In this document: piece by piece, positions 1 to 11,068 of the stretch
How positions within the stretch are numbered: position 1 is the first letter of the stretch
How the letters are laid out: the number at the start of each line of letters is the position of its first letter
Translations under genes and position numbers: made by a program
From: Symbiodinium natans
Lineage: Eukaryota; Sar; Dinophyceae; Suessiales; Symbiodiniaceae
DNA length: 64,000 nucleotides
Reading direction: 5' to 3'
Assembly (NCBI GenBank): GCA_905221605.1
Contig: CAJNDS010001213.1
Coordinates: 690,879-754,878 of the forward strand
The notes under the pieces: generated by a model
The model's input: only the letters and a program-made list of their open reading frames with translations
Database searches by the model: none
Told to the model about the DNA's origin: nothing

Positions 1-9
1 GCTTTGCAG

Positions 10-169
10 AGGGGAAGGTCTTCTCACTGCTTTGCCTGTCGACTCCGGACCGTCAAGGCTGCGTGGCGAAGGCCCTGTTGCTAGAAGACTTGTGGAAGAC
101 ATTTCAAGCTTGCGGGGACGTCTTCGCACGGAGGGGCCTCCGGGGGCCTTTGGCTTGGCGACCCCTCAG
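10..169 (+). CDS. Exon of possible FASTK/RAP-like helical-repeat protein
   Basis: Seen: an open segment after TTTGCAG and before GTGTGT, 53 codons without a stop, containing ALLLEDLWKTFQACGDV. The regular leucine/alanine spacing suggests paired helices. Inference: first visible exon of a gene whose later blocks (1.6 and 2.6 kb, same strand) resemble FASTK/RAP repeats. The gene probably starts left of the window. The following 260 bases hold CCCCAAAC-type words and TA repeats, as in other introns here. Confidence 0.4.
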
Positions 170-427
170 GTGTGTGCTTGCCGGGCCGAGACGCTCAGCT
201 CGCGCATTGCGGGTGCTAAGCAGTGACAGTATCGTTATGGAACCCAGGTACCCCAAACCGAATAATAGTGCCCCAAAACCGTATATATATATATACTTAA
301 GTTAATTATAGCGCAGCCGTTGGTTCCGGATCTTTGGCAGCTAAAAATCCAAACCCTCAATGCTGAGCATTTGGCATAAAGTAATTTACCGACTTTTTTG
401 CTTCTCTAAAAGCCAGGCTGGAACAGT

Positions 428-628
428 ATGTCGGAATTTCTTGGAGCTCTGCTGACGCAAGCCTCTAAAGCCGGAAGCTAATTACGAGATATGGCTGTGT
501 AAAGTTTTACAGACCGAAGCCTCTGGAGCTGTTTTTTGGCCAGCTCTGAAGAAAAAGTTCTCTTCAATGCTCTTAGGAAGCTGGGGCCCGAAGCTTTGTC
601 TGCTGATGAAAAGTGTCTTTTGGACCAG
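428..628 (+). CDS. Two exon-like blocks, possible GC-AG intron
   Basis: Block 1 (428-476) opens with ATG and reads MSEFLGALLTQASKAG. Block 2 (523-628) follows TTTTACAG and reads through FNALRKLGPEALSADEKC. If bases 477-522 are removed as a GC-AG intron the frame is kept. The right border would be a GA donor, which dinoflagellates are reported to use at times. It may belong to the same gene as the neighbours. Other frames of block 2 are also open, so this is tentative. Confidence 0.27.
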
Positions 629-820
629 GACCCCTAACCCGGCTGAATTGCTGATTGCCACGACCGTCCAACACCACTCATTAAACACTTAATGTCCCTC
701 TCCAACGTATTCAATCTAGATTAGCTTCCTCTACGTGACTCCATGATCACTCTATAAATGCACCCTCAAGGAGAGAGCGCGTTGGAAAATTCACGGCTTG
801 CGTTTCAACTTCAATTGCAG

Positions 821-984
821 GAAGTATTGTGCGAACGTTAAACAGGGAACCCTCAGAAACAGAAGGTACGCAATACGAAGATATGCTCCAAGGTCCATAT
901 ATCCTGCTATACGCGTTCTGCATTCCTGGGCCACCGCGCTGCCGTTTTCAATGTCGCGAGACCGTTTCTCTCCTGACGATTCAG
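821..984 (+). CDS. Exon-like block, unknown protein
   Basis: It lies between ATTGCAG and a GC-type donor (CAG then GCTTGT). The frame chosen is open for about 54 codons and includes YEDMLQGPYILLYAFC. A second plus frame is also open through this segment. No family recognised. It lies in line with the plus-strand blocks at 10-169, 1129 and 1626. Confidence 0.28.
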
Positions 985-1128
985 GCTTGTTCATCTTGAA
1001 AGATCCTGGACTCCAACTTGTGCTAGAACCTTCCACCTAGACAATTCCTGAACTGCCCCCGAAACCCGAAGCCCTGCCAAACCACCCTAAAAACCCATAC
1101 GCCCTTAAGCAGACTTAAGCCTCCTCAG

Positions 1129-1251
1129 TCTGCTACACCCCAAGAAGACTGGAAGGCATGCGAAAGCCTTTTTGAAGCTCTGGCCTCTCTGGCCCTGCAG
1201 AGCCTTGAGGAGCTTCAGTCCCAGGCGCGGGGTTTGAAACAATCCTCAGAG
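1129..1251 (+). CDS. Exon, helical protein segment
   Basis: Forty-one complete codons between CTCCTCAG and GTCCCC, phase 0 at both ends. The peptide includes DWKACESLFEALASLALQSL and then EELQSQ, a strongly amphipathic helix pair. GC and codon composition stand out from the TTTAGGG-like flanks. It fits the FASTK/RAP-like gene suggested by the blocks at 1626 and 2627, though the family cannot be assigned from this exon alone. Confidence 0.42.
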
Positions 1252-1252
1252 G

Positions 1253-1560
1253 TCCCCCCGGGGCCTTATATGGTATGTATGGATGATTATGGATGTCTAT
1301 ACAGGCTTAGGGCTTAGGGCCATTTAAGCTTATACAAGGGCTTCGGGATATGTATATATATATAATAGAATAGAATAGAATAGAATAGAATAGAATAGAA
1401 TAGAATATCATATCATATCATATCATATCATATCATATCATATCATATCATATCATATCATATCATATATATTATAGATGTATGTATACATATTATCTAT
1501 ATATATATATACAATACATATACATATACATATATTGGCTAGATTTAGCTTCGCTACCAA
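1253..1560. repeat. AT-rich microsatellite stretch in an intron or spacer
   Basis: No gene seen. The stretch holds TTAGGGCTTAGGG words near 1310, then two adjacent pentamer arrays at about 1362-1466 (AATAG repeats passing directly into ATCAT repeats), then TA-rich sequence to about 1535. Confidence 0.9.
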
Positions 1561-1625
1561 GCTTTGAGCATCCCGAAAAGGTCCGTAGAATTTTTCGGAC
1601 TACGAGATGCATGTCAAGAGTACAG

Positions 1626-1708
1626 GCTCACTACACCGCAACCTCCCACATGTGCCAGGACTTGGCGCACCTCTCCAATGCTTTTGCAAAGCTGGATGTC
1701 CCGGGCGG
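1626..1708 (+). CDS. Exon with FASTK/RAP-like repeat motif
   Basis: After AGTACAG the frame reads AHYTATSHMCQDLAHLSNAF and then AKLDV, up to a GTGCCC donor. The word DLAHLSNAFAKLDV matches the helix pattern of FASTK/RAP-domain and OPR-like organelle RNA-binding proteins, as I know the family: a polar helix, then L..L..A(F/L)A.L. This is the main reason for proposing such a gene at the left end. The open frame extends further left without a clear border, so the start is uncertain. Confidence 0.5.
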
Positions 1709-2033
1709 GTGCCCTGGCAAGTGCCTCTCAGTCCTACACCCTATAACATGAACCACAGTATCCTAAAACCTATAGCTGCTTCCCCAAACAAACGGAGGGG
1801 GGGGGGGCATAAGCTCCCTCCATCCTAGCTTTGCATTGTCGGGTTTTACAATCCTAAACGCTAAACCGGAAACCCTTCGAAACCCCAAACCCCAAAAACC
1901 CTGATCTCCTAATCCCCTAAGTCCTCAACGGTTTCTCCAAGCAGAGGCCCCAAACCTAAACCCTAAGGTGCTGGTATTGGTTGAATCCGAAGACAGACAG
2001 CAATTGAATGCCAATACGAATGACCATCCTTTC

Positions 2034-2060
2034 GGGGGGGGGGGGGGGGGGGGGGGGGGG
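2034..2060. repeat. Poly-G run (27 G)
   Basis: An uninterrupted run of G. Read as protein it gives polyglycine, but it interrupts otherwise exon-like sequence (DRQQLNANTNDHPFG just before it) and is more likely intronic. Confidence 0.95.
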
Positions 2061-2178
2061 CGAGGTCGTCCCAATCCTGAGGCGCCGAACTACCTCCGCG
2101 CTTTGGGGGGTCTGGAGTTGCGGTTTAGGGTTTGGCCTCATGGGTCTACTGTTTAGCGTGTAGTTCTGAATCTGCCAG

Positions 2179-2294
2179 GCGTCCGGCACAGGAGCTCATG
2201 TCGAAAATGGGCAAGTATGCTCAGCAGCGGCTGCGCCTCGGTCATGAACAAAGCCCTTCAGACTTAAGCCGAACATCCGAAGATGTGTCAGCAT
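2179..2294 (+). CDS. Exon of the left-end gene
   Basis: Between CTGCCAG and the strong donor GTACGTAAG. It reads RPAQELMSKMGKYAQQRLRL and ends in phase 1. The next block at 2350 begins with two bases that complete a Cys codon, so the join is phase-compatible. Codon composition is protein-like and the frame is open throughout. Confidence 0.42.
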
Positions 2295-2349
2295 GTACGT
2301 AAGGGCCATCCTACACATAGACACAATATATGTATACGTCTCTTTTCAG

Positions 2350-2407
2350 GCAAAGCCCGCGTAATAGCAGGAGCCTCAAGCGAGTCCATTTTTAGAGAAC
2401 TGCCCAG
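2350..2407 (+). CDS. Exon following the 2179 block
   Basis: Begins after CTCTTTTCAG and continues the frame of the previous block across a 55-base GT-AG intron (2295-2349). It reads KARVIAGASSESIFRELP and then meets a stop at 2408-2410, so a donor must lie just before it if this is a true internal exon; none is canonical. Confidence 0.35.
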
Positions 2408-2626
2408 ATAGTTTCCACGAGCAACGGGGCTTTGGCCAGGCTTAGGGTTCTCCCGCCCCAAATGGCTGTCGCCATGTGAGGGCCATAGGGTCCAGTTTAG
2501 GGGCTGGATTTGCGAAATCGTCCTTATTGAGCAAAGCGGCTGATCGTTTCCGACTGCGCTTGGCTGAGCCTGGTTTCGTAATATCATGGTCTCCCGGTCA
2601 GGGCACGAGAATTCGGGTCTATGTAG

Positions 2627-2752
2627 GAGGTGAGGGTGTTGCCCGCGCTGGGACAGCGTTTCTTTGCAGAGTTGAGGCCGGACCTTGACATGCAGCACAT
2701 CGCAACGATCTCCTTCGCATACGTTTGCTCCTTACGCCCGCCTCTTGTGTCG
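2627..2752 (+). CDS. Exon with FASTK/RAP-like repeat motif
   Basis: Forty-two codons, phase 0 at both ends, between ATGTAG and GTGGGG. It contains LPALGQRFFAELRPDLDMQH followed by IATISFAYVCSL. 'DLDMQHIATISFAYV' again has the FASTK/RAP-like helix pattern (…la.isfA…). With the 1626 block this makes two such units on one strand 1 kb apart, as expected of a helical-repeat protein. Such proteins bind organelle RNA in other eukaryotes; the role here is inference. Confidence 0.48.
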
Positions 2753-3471
2753 GTGGGGAAACCGCAAACCCCAACTCCACAAGCCGCGGGCCCAAGGTTA
2801 ACTCCCGGCCTTCGACGACCTCCTAGGGCCCCAAACCTCCCAAACCCCTAAACCCTATTAACTCTAAAAGTCCTGAGACCGTAGTTTTGAAAGCCCACAA
2901 GACTCCTAAACTCGAAACCCTAAACCCAGACCCGAACCCTAATCCCTAAACCGCAGCCTGCCCTGAACTACCATGCGGCTGTTTAAGTGAGGAGGCGAGA
3001 TTGACGCAACGTCGCCGGTTGCATGTGCCCTCTGACCGCCAATGTTCCTGCACTCTCTCTTCCCAGGCTGTTGCAAACTGTCTACCAAGTACTTGAAGTT
3101 TGCGCTTTAGGGTTCAGGGCCTAAAGGCTAAAGTCGCCAAACCCCAATCATCAGAAGCAGGTGTTGCCTAGGTGAGGCTCCTCGCTGCAGCTCTTAATTT
3201 TCGGACAGGCGCATCTTATCCCAGCGCACAGACTCACTTGCTCAAAACTTCAAGACTGCTGCTTGCTTCTCGCTCCTTCCCTCCCTCTCATGGCCCTCTG
3301 GCTCTCCAGCTGTGTCTCTCTATCTCTCTCTGTCCCGCTCTCTGTCTGTCTGTCTGCACCTGTCCTTGTGCCGCGTCTTGTCCCTCCCCCACGCACTCTC
3401 TCCCTCTCTCTCTCTCTCTCTACCCGAAACCCTAAACCCCTTCATCTCACCCCTTGTGCGAGCTCTGACAG

Positions 3472-3624
3472 CTTGTTGTCCGAAGGCATTGAGCCTCGAC
3501 TTGCCACACTGCAGCTGAATCAAGCGCAGCGCAGGCAAATGTTCAAACAGATTAAAGACCGACAGGCGGAAGAGCAGCAAACCCGCACAAGCACACTCGA
3601 AGCCAACGAACAGCAAGAAGCTGG
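3472..3624 (+). CDS. Exon with charged helix
   Basis: Between CTGACAG and GTAGCT. It includes LQLNQAQRRQMFKQIKDRQA and is rich in Gln, Glu, Lys and Arg, like a long polar helix. It could be the C-terminal part of the left-end gene or a separate gene. The preceding 200 bases are CT-rich (TCTCTCTC at about 3401-3421), usable as a polypyrimidine tract. Confidence 0.42.
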
Positions 3625-3835
3625 GTAGCTCCATGAATCGGAGTCGCTTCTGGGTGTCCTTGCTGTCAATCGGTCCCGCCGTGATATGACGACCCCCCCT
3701 CCCCCTAAGGGGGCTCTGAGTCTCGGGAACTACCCAGATAAACCCAAGTCCTGTGGCTTGTCTTGCACTCAAAGTCCCGCCTGAATCAGCACCTCCCCGA
3801 AAAACATAACAACCCTGAATCTTGGCGCCCTTGCC

Positions 3836-3916
3836 ATGAAGCGGCCAGCTGCCGGCAAGCGCAAGCTTCAGGAGAGCGGGCCGGCCGAAGAGGTGGCGGA
3901 GGCAGCGACACTGTAA
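3836..3916 (+). CDS. Short reading frame with NLS-like start
   Basis: ATG to TAA, 26 residues beginning MKRPAAGKRKLQESG, then acidic (EEVAEAA). The basic cluster KR-10-KRK-like resembles a nuclear localisation signal. It may be a first or last exon rather than a whole gene. GC-rich against its flanks. No partner exon could be joined with confidence. Confidence 0.33.
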   Translation: MKRPAAGKRKLQESGPAEEVAEAATL

Positions 3917-4185
3917 CGTTTGGAGTTTATAGAGTTTGGGGTTGGAGCTTGAGGCTCGGCGGTTTGTAATAGGGGATAAAGACATCCAAAAAAGGCCCCA
4001 TAGCTGGGATGAATCCTCACAATTCTGTGCTCGAAAGGTGAGCACCTAGACTGAACTACCCCATACCCTTAATGCAGCGCTCGACCGAGCTTGTTGGCAG
4101 GCCCTGGAGGCCTGATGAACCCAAGAAGGGTTTAGGCGGTTTGGGGCCTAAATGGACCTTTAAAGGGATTAAGGGTTTGTGGCTC

Positions 4186-4258
4186 GTAAAGCATTCTTGC
4201 AAAAGAACAAATGCAGGGATCTTTTGCCGCAGGATATGTTCTGGCGCATGAATGAGCC
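4186..4258 (+). CDS. Exon-like block; opposite strand also open
   Basis: Reads ARKAFLQKNKCRDLLPQDMF up to a GTGGGT donor. The reverse strand of the same bases reads HAPEHILRQKIPAFVLLQEC, which is equally protein-like. Strand is therefore unresolved; the minus reading would lie downstream of the minus chain at 4392-4946. Confidence 0.25.
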
Positions 4259-4391
4259 GGTGGGTGGGGAGACTCTTCCAAGCCTCTTCTGGCTTCTGCT
4301 GGGCCTCTTAGGGGCCTCTGTTGCCTTCTTCCGTGCCTCTTCAGGCCTCTGCTGGCTTCGGACCTTTTCAACATTTTGACCTTAACATTAC

Positions 4392-4946
4392 TGCATTAAA
4401 GAGGCATTTGATCCCAGTCTGAATGGAGAGCGTGAAACGGATATCTACAGTATATGCTTTGATTAATAGACCAAACCACATCTCAAGTTCGTCAACAGCA
4501 TGAAGTTTTGAAATGTTCGCTGAGGGCTCCCTGTGACCAAGAAACTGGACTTTTCTGTCAGACAAGTTTCATGGCCGTGGTTGTGTCGGAGCAACCAACC
4601 TTGGTCCGCTGTCTCTTCATCTTGGTTCACTGTCGTTTGAAAACACTGCCAAACCTGTAGCGTTGGCGTTTCGAGCAGAATTGTGGTCCACAGGACTCAC
4701 CCCGCTTTTGGTGTTGGATTAGAGTCTCACCAGGCGCATCAAGCTCCGCTTGCATTATGTTACAGATGTTAAAGTTTGTATTCAAATGGTACAGATTGGC
4801 GTTACATGCATGTGCCAAACAGACTTGAGTTTAGAAATGTAGAGTGTTTGAGTTTTGGGGTTTACTGCCGGGCCTTTATTTTTTTGATTTCGGGATTTCG
4901 GGCTTAGGAGTACCTTCGGACTGTAGGTTGGTACATCCCCAGCCAT
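4392..4946 (-). CDS. Minus-strand four-exon chain, unknown protein
   Basis: Exons on the minus strand: 4946-4914 (ATG, MAGDVPTYSPK, donor GTACTC); 4823-4731 (NANLYHLNTNFNICNIMQAE, donor GTGAGA); 4654-4600 (VWQCFQTTVNQDEETADQ, donor GTTGGT); 4549-4392 (SKLHAVDELEMWFGLLIKAY, donor GTAATG). The third and fourth join in matching phase across a 50-base intron; the first two joins do not match with the borders I can see, so one border is wrong or an exon is missing. No family recognised. Confidence 0.4.
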
Positions 4947-5220
4947 GGCTGCTGAATTTAGCAGAACAAGGTGCCACCTCAAAATAAGCAAGTTGGGCTT
5001 TCGAGATTCGAGCCCGTCTATGAGACCCGTAGCCCTCCAACTGCTACTGTAGGGTTGAGGTTCAGGGTTCAGGGTTTAATGTCAACCCGAGATTAATAAG
5101 GCCCCCCCACCCACCCACCCACCACTAGGCATGTAGGTGTAGCCGCAATGAATACAAAACCCCCCAATTAAGCAGGCTGGGCTGCGAAACCCTTCCCCCG
5201 TCAACTTACGCTTCGGTCAG

Positions 5221-5349
5221 CAATTCAACTTTCTCAACACATGCAACTTTTTCAACACATCCAGACCTGAATGCCACATGCCGCTAAAGCTTCCTAGAAT
5301 CCACGCAGCCCCGTATACACAACCAACCAAGCTTTCAAAGGGGGCGCAG
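5221..5349 (+). CDS. Exon-like block, 43 codons
   Basis: Phase 0 at both ends, between CTTCGGTCAG and GTAGCC. It begins QFNFLNTCNFFNTSRPECHM. The minus strand is open here as well, but lacks comparable splice borders. Confidence 0.32.
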
Positions 5350-5972
5350 GTAGCCTTGGGTCCTTGGGTATTTAGCCTAGCAGCAGCTGCCCGGCCCCTG
5401 AGTAAGCCCACACCCGATCACCCAGGCAGCCTTGCCCGAAGCTCCCAGCAATAGCCCAACAAGAGAATGTCTGCCCCAGGCCTGCGAGGATCCGCGCCAC
5501 AAGGCCTGAAGCTTCCCTGAAACCTGGAATCCCAGCCCAGTAAGATTTGAGGGGTCTGGGCCTGAACCTTGAGGGGTCACCTAAATCTGGGTAACCAAAA
5601 CCTTGAGGGGTGGGGGGGGGGTGTAATCACACGTCAGATTCTGGATAGTTAGGGTTGGGACTATCATGGCTTTTAGGCTTCAGGGTTCAGATTCCTTCTG
5701 AGTTTTTGCATTCAGTGCAAAGGATGTAGTTCACGATCAGTTGAATTTTCTGTTCTGAGGGGGCTCACTGTGGCAGGAGGAAGAAGCAAAGCACTGCCCG
5801 CTCTCGCTCGGCTCGCCACTGTCGTGCTCCTGTCACATTTGTGTGGAGGGGATGTCTTTTGAGCAGCCTTCCGCAAACCGTAAACCCCCAAACCCTAAAT
5901 GTAACGGTCAGTTTATGGCCTGTTTAGCGCTTAGGGTATAGATTTTGGTGTTGTCGTGTATATGTCCCGTCA
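5350..5972. other. Spacer with one weak exon-like island
   Basis: Holds TTTAGGG-like words, a G run near 5611 and one GC-rich island (5776-5860) that reads EEEAKHCPLSLGSPLSCS in one frame after GTGGCAG. Nothing else I can support. Confidence 0.5.
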
Positions 5973-5976
5973 CAAG

Positions 5977-6049
5977 GAGTTTCGATGCACGATGCAGCCT
6001 GGATAAGTTGGAGAAGGAGGCGCGAAGAGCCTTGTTTAGGGAGCCGAAG
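5977..6049 (+). CDS. Exon with charged helix
   Basis: After CACAAG, reads RCSLDKLEKEARRALFREPK up to a GTTTAAG donor. The Lys/Glu/Arg pattern is typical of coding sequence and unlike the flanks. No family recognised. Confidence 0.4.
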
Positions 6050-6129
6050 GTTTAAGGTTTAGGTTTTTGCGTTTGGGGTTCAGGGCTTTGTATATTCCAA
6101 GGCTTAGCGTTTAGGGTCAGGTGTGCAAG

Positions 6130-6279
6130 ACTTGTTCCGCCTTGCATGCGGGGAGGACCCTCTGGCAGTTTGCAGTCCTACGTACAACTAATCTAGTGAA
6201 GACAGGCTCCTCATAAATAAGGTGCTGCAACCTCCATCTCGTGAAAGCGTACAAGACCTCATCAAGTACACCCTTACAG
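6130..6279 (-). CDS. Minus-strand exon-like block
   Basis: Reads GVLDEVLYAFTRWRLQHLIY and continues for 50 codons to a stop at 6117. The acceptor is AAG. The plus strand is closed here. From 6380 to 8147 only weak blocks are visible, including RLEDSVASAVDGGFGVQE on the minus strand at about 6927-6862 and TPNQPIANYSVLFGVVLG on the plus strand at about 7508-7585. Confidence 0.33.
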
Positions 6280-8147
6280 TCCCTGGACCCCGAAACCCTG
6301 AGCCCCTGAGCCCCGGAGCGCGAGCTGCAAAGCAAACCCTCGGCCCCCCAGGAAGCCCTGCAAAGCAGCTGAGGAATAGGATTTGATGCCAACGCCTTCC
6401 TTGAAAAGGGCTGCTCGGCTACAGGATCCTCAAAGGTTAGGAGATTTAGGGGTTAAGGATTTTTCGGGCTTCGCGCTTTGGGGTAAATTAGGAGTTCAAA
6501 TTGGTATGAATTCCGGCTTTGCCTTGCGACGCAAGCCTGACAATCTAAGGTGCAGGAAGCTAAGCTCTCAAACCCACAGTCTCCCGACACCCGAGAATGC
6601 TTTTGTTGCCGTCTACGGGCATGAGTCCCTGTATAGCACCATAACAGGGCCCTCAAATTCACCGTAAAAACGCCGAGAGGTTTTGAGATCCTAAATCTCC
6701 ACGCTCAGCCGGAAAACCTCAACTCCCTAAAACCCCTGAACCCTCGTCTCAGCCTTGGACCTTGCACCTCCAAATCCCTGAGTTGGGAACGTCGGGCATT
6801 GGGCACCTAAATCCGTAAACCCTGAATCTCACAATGAACACCAAAACTTGCAAACTAGAAAGACCTCCTGGACCCCGAAGCCTCCGTCCACAGCGGAGGC
6901 TACGCTGTCCTCCAGCCTCTGTGGACCCCCGAGGACCGATTTAGCGTTTTGGTTTTCGGTAGGCTGATTTTGGGTGGACTGGAGGGTGTTTAAGCAGGGC
7001 TTGTTGAGGGTGCACATACGTAGTGTGTTTAGGATCTTTGCGTCTTAGGGTTTAGGCCTCCGGAGAGTCCCCAACATGTTCTGCACCGATGCAGCTGACT
7101 TTAATCGGCCGCAGGCTTTTATGTGAGGCATTCATTCAGTTTTGGCTTAGGGCTGTGTATGTGTGTATATGGGTGCGACTCGAAAGTCTACTATAGGTAT
7201 GAGAAGTCCGAACGTCGGCCATGTCGACCAGACCAACTCTCGGCAAAAGTCGCTTTGCAGTGCAGGATTTAGGGCTCTGGGTTCAACATCTAGAGTTTGG
7301 GGTTTATGCCGCATTCTGTGGGCAAATCGCCGATGAAGTTCAGAGGAAGTTGTAGCACTCATGGTTTATGGTTTCCTTGAGTACTACTAAACCCTAATCA
7401 GCTTAGGCTTCGAGAAGCCCTGAACCCCTAACTAAACGCTTTGGTGTTCAGGCTTTCAGCTGAGCCCAGATGCCAGGGTTTAGGGTTTCAGGTTTGGAGT
7501 CAGGACTCCGAACCAGCCCATTGCCAACTACTCTGTCCTCTTCGGCGTCGTCTTGGGAGGCCACTTCGCCAGCACTTTTTCTTAGTCCTCAAGATTAATG
7601 CCGACTAGAGTCTTCAAAATTTGGGTTTCCTACTTTGCACTTCGCGTCTGCATGCGCATGCATGTCCTGGCGTGCGCGTGTGAGAGCATTCGTTGAAGCA
7701 TCCGCAACGCTGAACCCTAAACTCTGAGCCCCATTTTGCGCATGTGTTTGTCACGCTGGACAGCTCTTGACGTCGGACCGTTTGCCGTTTTGTACTAGGT
7801 GGGTTTATGGATTTGGGTTCACGGGGAGGGTCTACATCATGTAGCATGGGAGAAAATCCAGTCCTGGCCACATCATCGGTGTAACCGCGGCGAGGTGGTC
7901 ACATGCCAGGAAGTCGACCCCAGAGTTACAAGCCAAGATAGCAGAAAGATAGCAAAGGCTGTTCACCCAAAGAGACTTGCATTGGCATCCCGAACAAGAT
8001 GTCGCTAGTCCCAATTTGCCTTTCCACAAGCTGTGGCTACGAAGTTGCTTTCATGTTGTGGGAAGTTGGTGGGTTGTGGTTTAAGAGTTTCACGTGTTTG
8101 GGGTTTGCACCATTTAGGGACGTTTTCCCTAACTGCGGCATGAGCAG

Positions 8148-8191
8148 GTGGCTTCCTAGAATTGTTCGAGGCCAGTTGCGAAGTGGACTAG
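8148..8191 (+). CDS. Small exon with clean borders
   Basis: Between TGAGCAG and GTGAGCC, reading WLPRIVRGQLRSGL. Short, so the call rests mainly on its splice-like ends. A further plus block at 8472-8531 (ATREIGTMRGNWALLIRCA, then stop) follows CTCGCAG. Confidence 0.3.
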
Positions 8192-9055
8192 GTGAGCCTG
8201 AGCCCCCCAAATCGCTTGTATCTTCCGGAAGCCACAGCCTATTACCTTGACACCTGCGAACCCGCCACCCTGAGCCTAAGCCCGAAACCCCTCTCTCCGT
8301 AACACGCGGGTTTGACCTCTTAGAGCTCTCAAGTTGTGGGGCTCAGGGTGCTAGACTTTGGGATGTTGTGGCTCCATGGCTTGAGCAGGGCTTGCTTCTC
8401 AACCAGAAACACCCTCAACCCTGAACCCAATCAACCCCAAACACAACAAACAACTCCCCTTGCCTCGCAGGCGACACGGGAAATCGGGACGATGCGGGGT
8501 AACTGGGCCTTGTTGATTCGATGTGCTTAGGGCTTCAAGTTGGGTTCTCAATAATCCAACCCCCCTTCCCAGTACGAGGGCCACATTTTGGATGGGATTT
8601 CAATTGTGACCGTCACTTAGAGATATGACCCTGCAGTTTTTAACCCTTTAGATGATTTCCCTCCCCCTATAAACTATATGACACTTCATGGGATTACATA
8701 GAGTGCCTAATTCCCGAATTCCTAGCGCCACCATGGGTCTCGAGCTGTCTGACCCATGAGGCCACGAGCGGTAGGGTTTTCGGTGTTCTGTTTTCCACAC
8801 GGGGTGTGCACCTCATCCCAACATTCAGTCGGAACAGGTTTGTTTTGGGGTTGGCTCTCGGTAGGGTTGTGCTGGCGTTTTCCGTTTTCCCAGCCGCTGC
8901 AACATCCTGAACTCCCTGAACCGTCCTAGCATCTCAGCCGCTGAGGAATCTGTGGCTCGCCCCGGGATCACACCGCAAGCTCCAGGAGGCGCCAGGTTTG
9001 GGGTTTGGGGTAGGGGAAGTTGGTGTCTGGGGAGGTTTATTCTCCGGCCCTTCAG

Positions 9056-9109
9056 CTGTCATCCTCCATTCAACTCATGCAGAGTCGCAAGGTGATTTCG
9101 CAGCTGCGA
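9056..9109 (+). CDS. Small exon, 18 codons
   Basis: Between CCCTTCAG and GTGAGT, phase 0 at both ends, reading LSSSIQLMQSRKVISQLR. From 9110 to 10130 there are only ambiguous blocks; 9757-9850 is open and protein-like on both strands. Confidence 0.35.
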
Positions 9110-10138
9110 GTGAGTTTCGGATCTATGGTTGTTTGAAGTTGAAGCGAACTGGAGGGCTTTTGTGTCTGGCCTGCATGGAGTCTACCTAAACCGTTTTTTC
9201 TTAAAACCTAAACCCAGGCTCTCGCAGCAGTCTAGAGTCTAGGTGGCTCTTGTCTCTGACCCCGGTTTGATCAGGATTCCACCTGGAGCCCCAATGGTTG
9301 CAGTCCTCCTATTTGTAATGAACAAGAATCAGAATCTTGGTGCCCCCCAAAGAAGTGCCAGAGGAGGGCTCGGCGTTTCGGGTTTTGGTTTAGGTTTTGG
9401 TACGACTTAGGGTTTGAACCTAGGATCACGAGGTGGGTCGCAGGGGGGAGCGATTCAACGAATAGCCGCCCAACGAAAAGTTCCGGCGATCCCAAAGCCT
9501 CAAAGCCTTGAACCCTAAAAAGCCCAAGAACCTTCAAAAGCAAAATCCCAAGCTCCGAGCCCTAGAGTGCAACCTGTTTTCTCCCCAAGCCGCTTAACCC
9601 CCCCCCCCCCGCCCACACCCCCTACAAAATCCTGGACTTGCGATTTGAGTGTTTGGGGTTCGGGATTCCCGAATGGGCCTTCCCGAACATATACGGCAAG
9701 AACTTTAAATCTATACATGCAAAAGCCCATAGCCCTAAACTCTCCACCCTCAGCCCTGAAGTGTTCTGCCAGGCCTTTCGCAAGTTTGAAGGGCCCATCG
9801 GTTGGCAAGCAGACACCATGCTGCACTGCAACTGTCGTTTCGGGTCGAGGGTCTGGGGTGTGTAGGGCTTAGTATAGGCCAGTATGGGCGGGTCTCAGCT
9901 TTTCAACACCACGCTTGGAGTTGGGACACGAATCTTACACCCCGAACAAATCCGAAACCTTAACCCATACGAGTTCACGAAGGGACGGATGGCGGGGGGG
10001 GGTGTAGGCTCAGAAGTTAAGGCTTTTGGGTTGGTTGTATAGGGAAGGCACAGGGAATTGAATGGGCTGACCAGTCTGCAACCCAAAATCTCAGAACGAG
10101 CACTGTCTTAAGAATGAGCTTTCAGCTCAGGTTTTCAG

Positions 10139-10563
10139 GCTTGCTGAAGAAGAGAGTTTCTGCAGTGTCTTGCATGGGAATGGCCAGGTGAGGTGGTCGA
10201 TCTTCTTCAAAGAACCCGCATCTAGCAGCGACAGCAGACGTGCTACAGTGGATACTTAGGCCCCAAGAGGTTGTTTGGGAGCCATGTAGTTTCAGGCTCA
10301 CGCATATGACGTGACGCTTTGTTTCAACTCAAAGCCCCTAAAGCCGAAGCTCCAAGACTCAAAACCCTAAGCCCCAAATCCGAAGTTCGACTTGGAGTGG
10401 TTGTGACGCCCCAAACCCCCTTTTCAGCGCAGTGTGGCTCCAGGACATCGCGGCCCGGTACCTGGGAGACGAGGATGGAAGCTCATGGGCAGACATGGAG
10501 GGACTCTTCACAGGACTCGTTATTTCCTCGAATATAGTCAAGCATTTGCTGAAGTTTGCCTGA
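10139..10563 (+). CDS. Three exon-like blocks ending in a stop
   Basis: Blocks: 10139-10187 (LAEEESFCSVLHGNGQ, donor GTGAGG); 10213-10269 (NPHLAATADVLQWILRPQ, donor GTTGTT); 10428-10563 (WLQDIAARYLGDEDGSSWAD then MEGLFTGLV, ending TGA). The third follows TTTTCAG and has clear coding character (acidic, GC-rich third positions). The phase of the last join does not match in the preferred frame, so the blocks may belong to different models. No family recognised. Confidence 0.42.
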
Positions 10564-11068
10564 GGGGTGTTGGGGACTTTGGGCACCCTCAACTGTGAGT
10601 CTTTGGGTTAGGCCCCTTCAATTGTAGTACCCTTATTTCCCAAACAATGTGCACAAAACTGCTTTTTCCCGGGGTTACTGCAAAAGCCTGGTTGCCTTCT
10701 AAGGCATCGGCTCTTACATCCAGCCCACATCTTGAACTCTAAGCTCCAATCTATAATTTAGCCCTTAGCCTGCTCTTAATGTTAAAACCCTGAACCCTAA
10801 ACCCCAAGCTCTGAATCTTGAGAGGCGCCTGACATGGTGCCGGTGAGAGCGTCACCGGGCCAGGCCAAGCTGCCTTTGGGATTTAAGGGTTTAGGGTTCC
10901 GGCTTCACTGCTCTAGGGTTTAGTGTTGTAGTGCTTGAGCGGTTCGGCTTTAGGGTTTGGTTTGGGGATTCAGGGTCCAATGGCTATTGCGAGAAGGGAA
11001 TAGGGATGAATAGGGCTTGCGGTTCGCCAGCGGAGGGAACGCTATGCTGGCTATGGCTTCCTTGGCAG

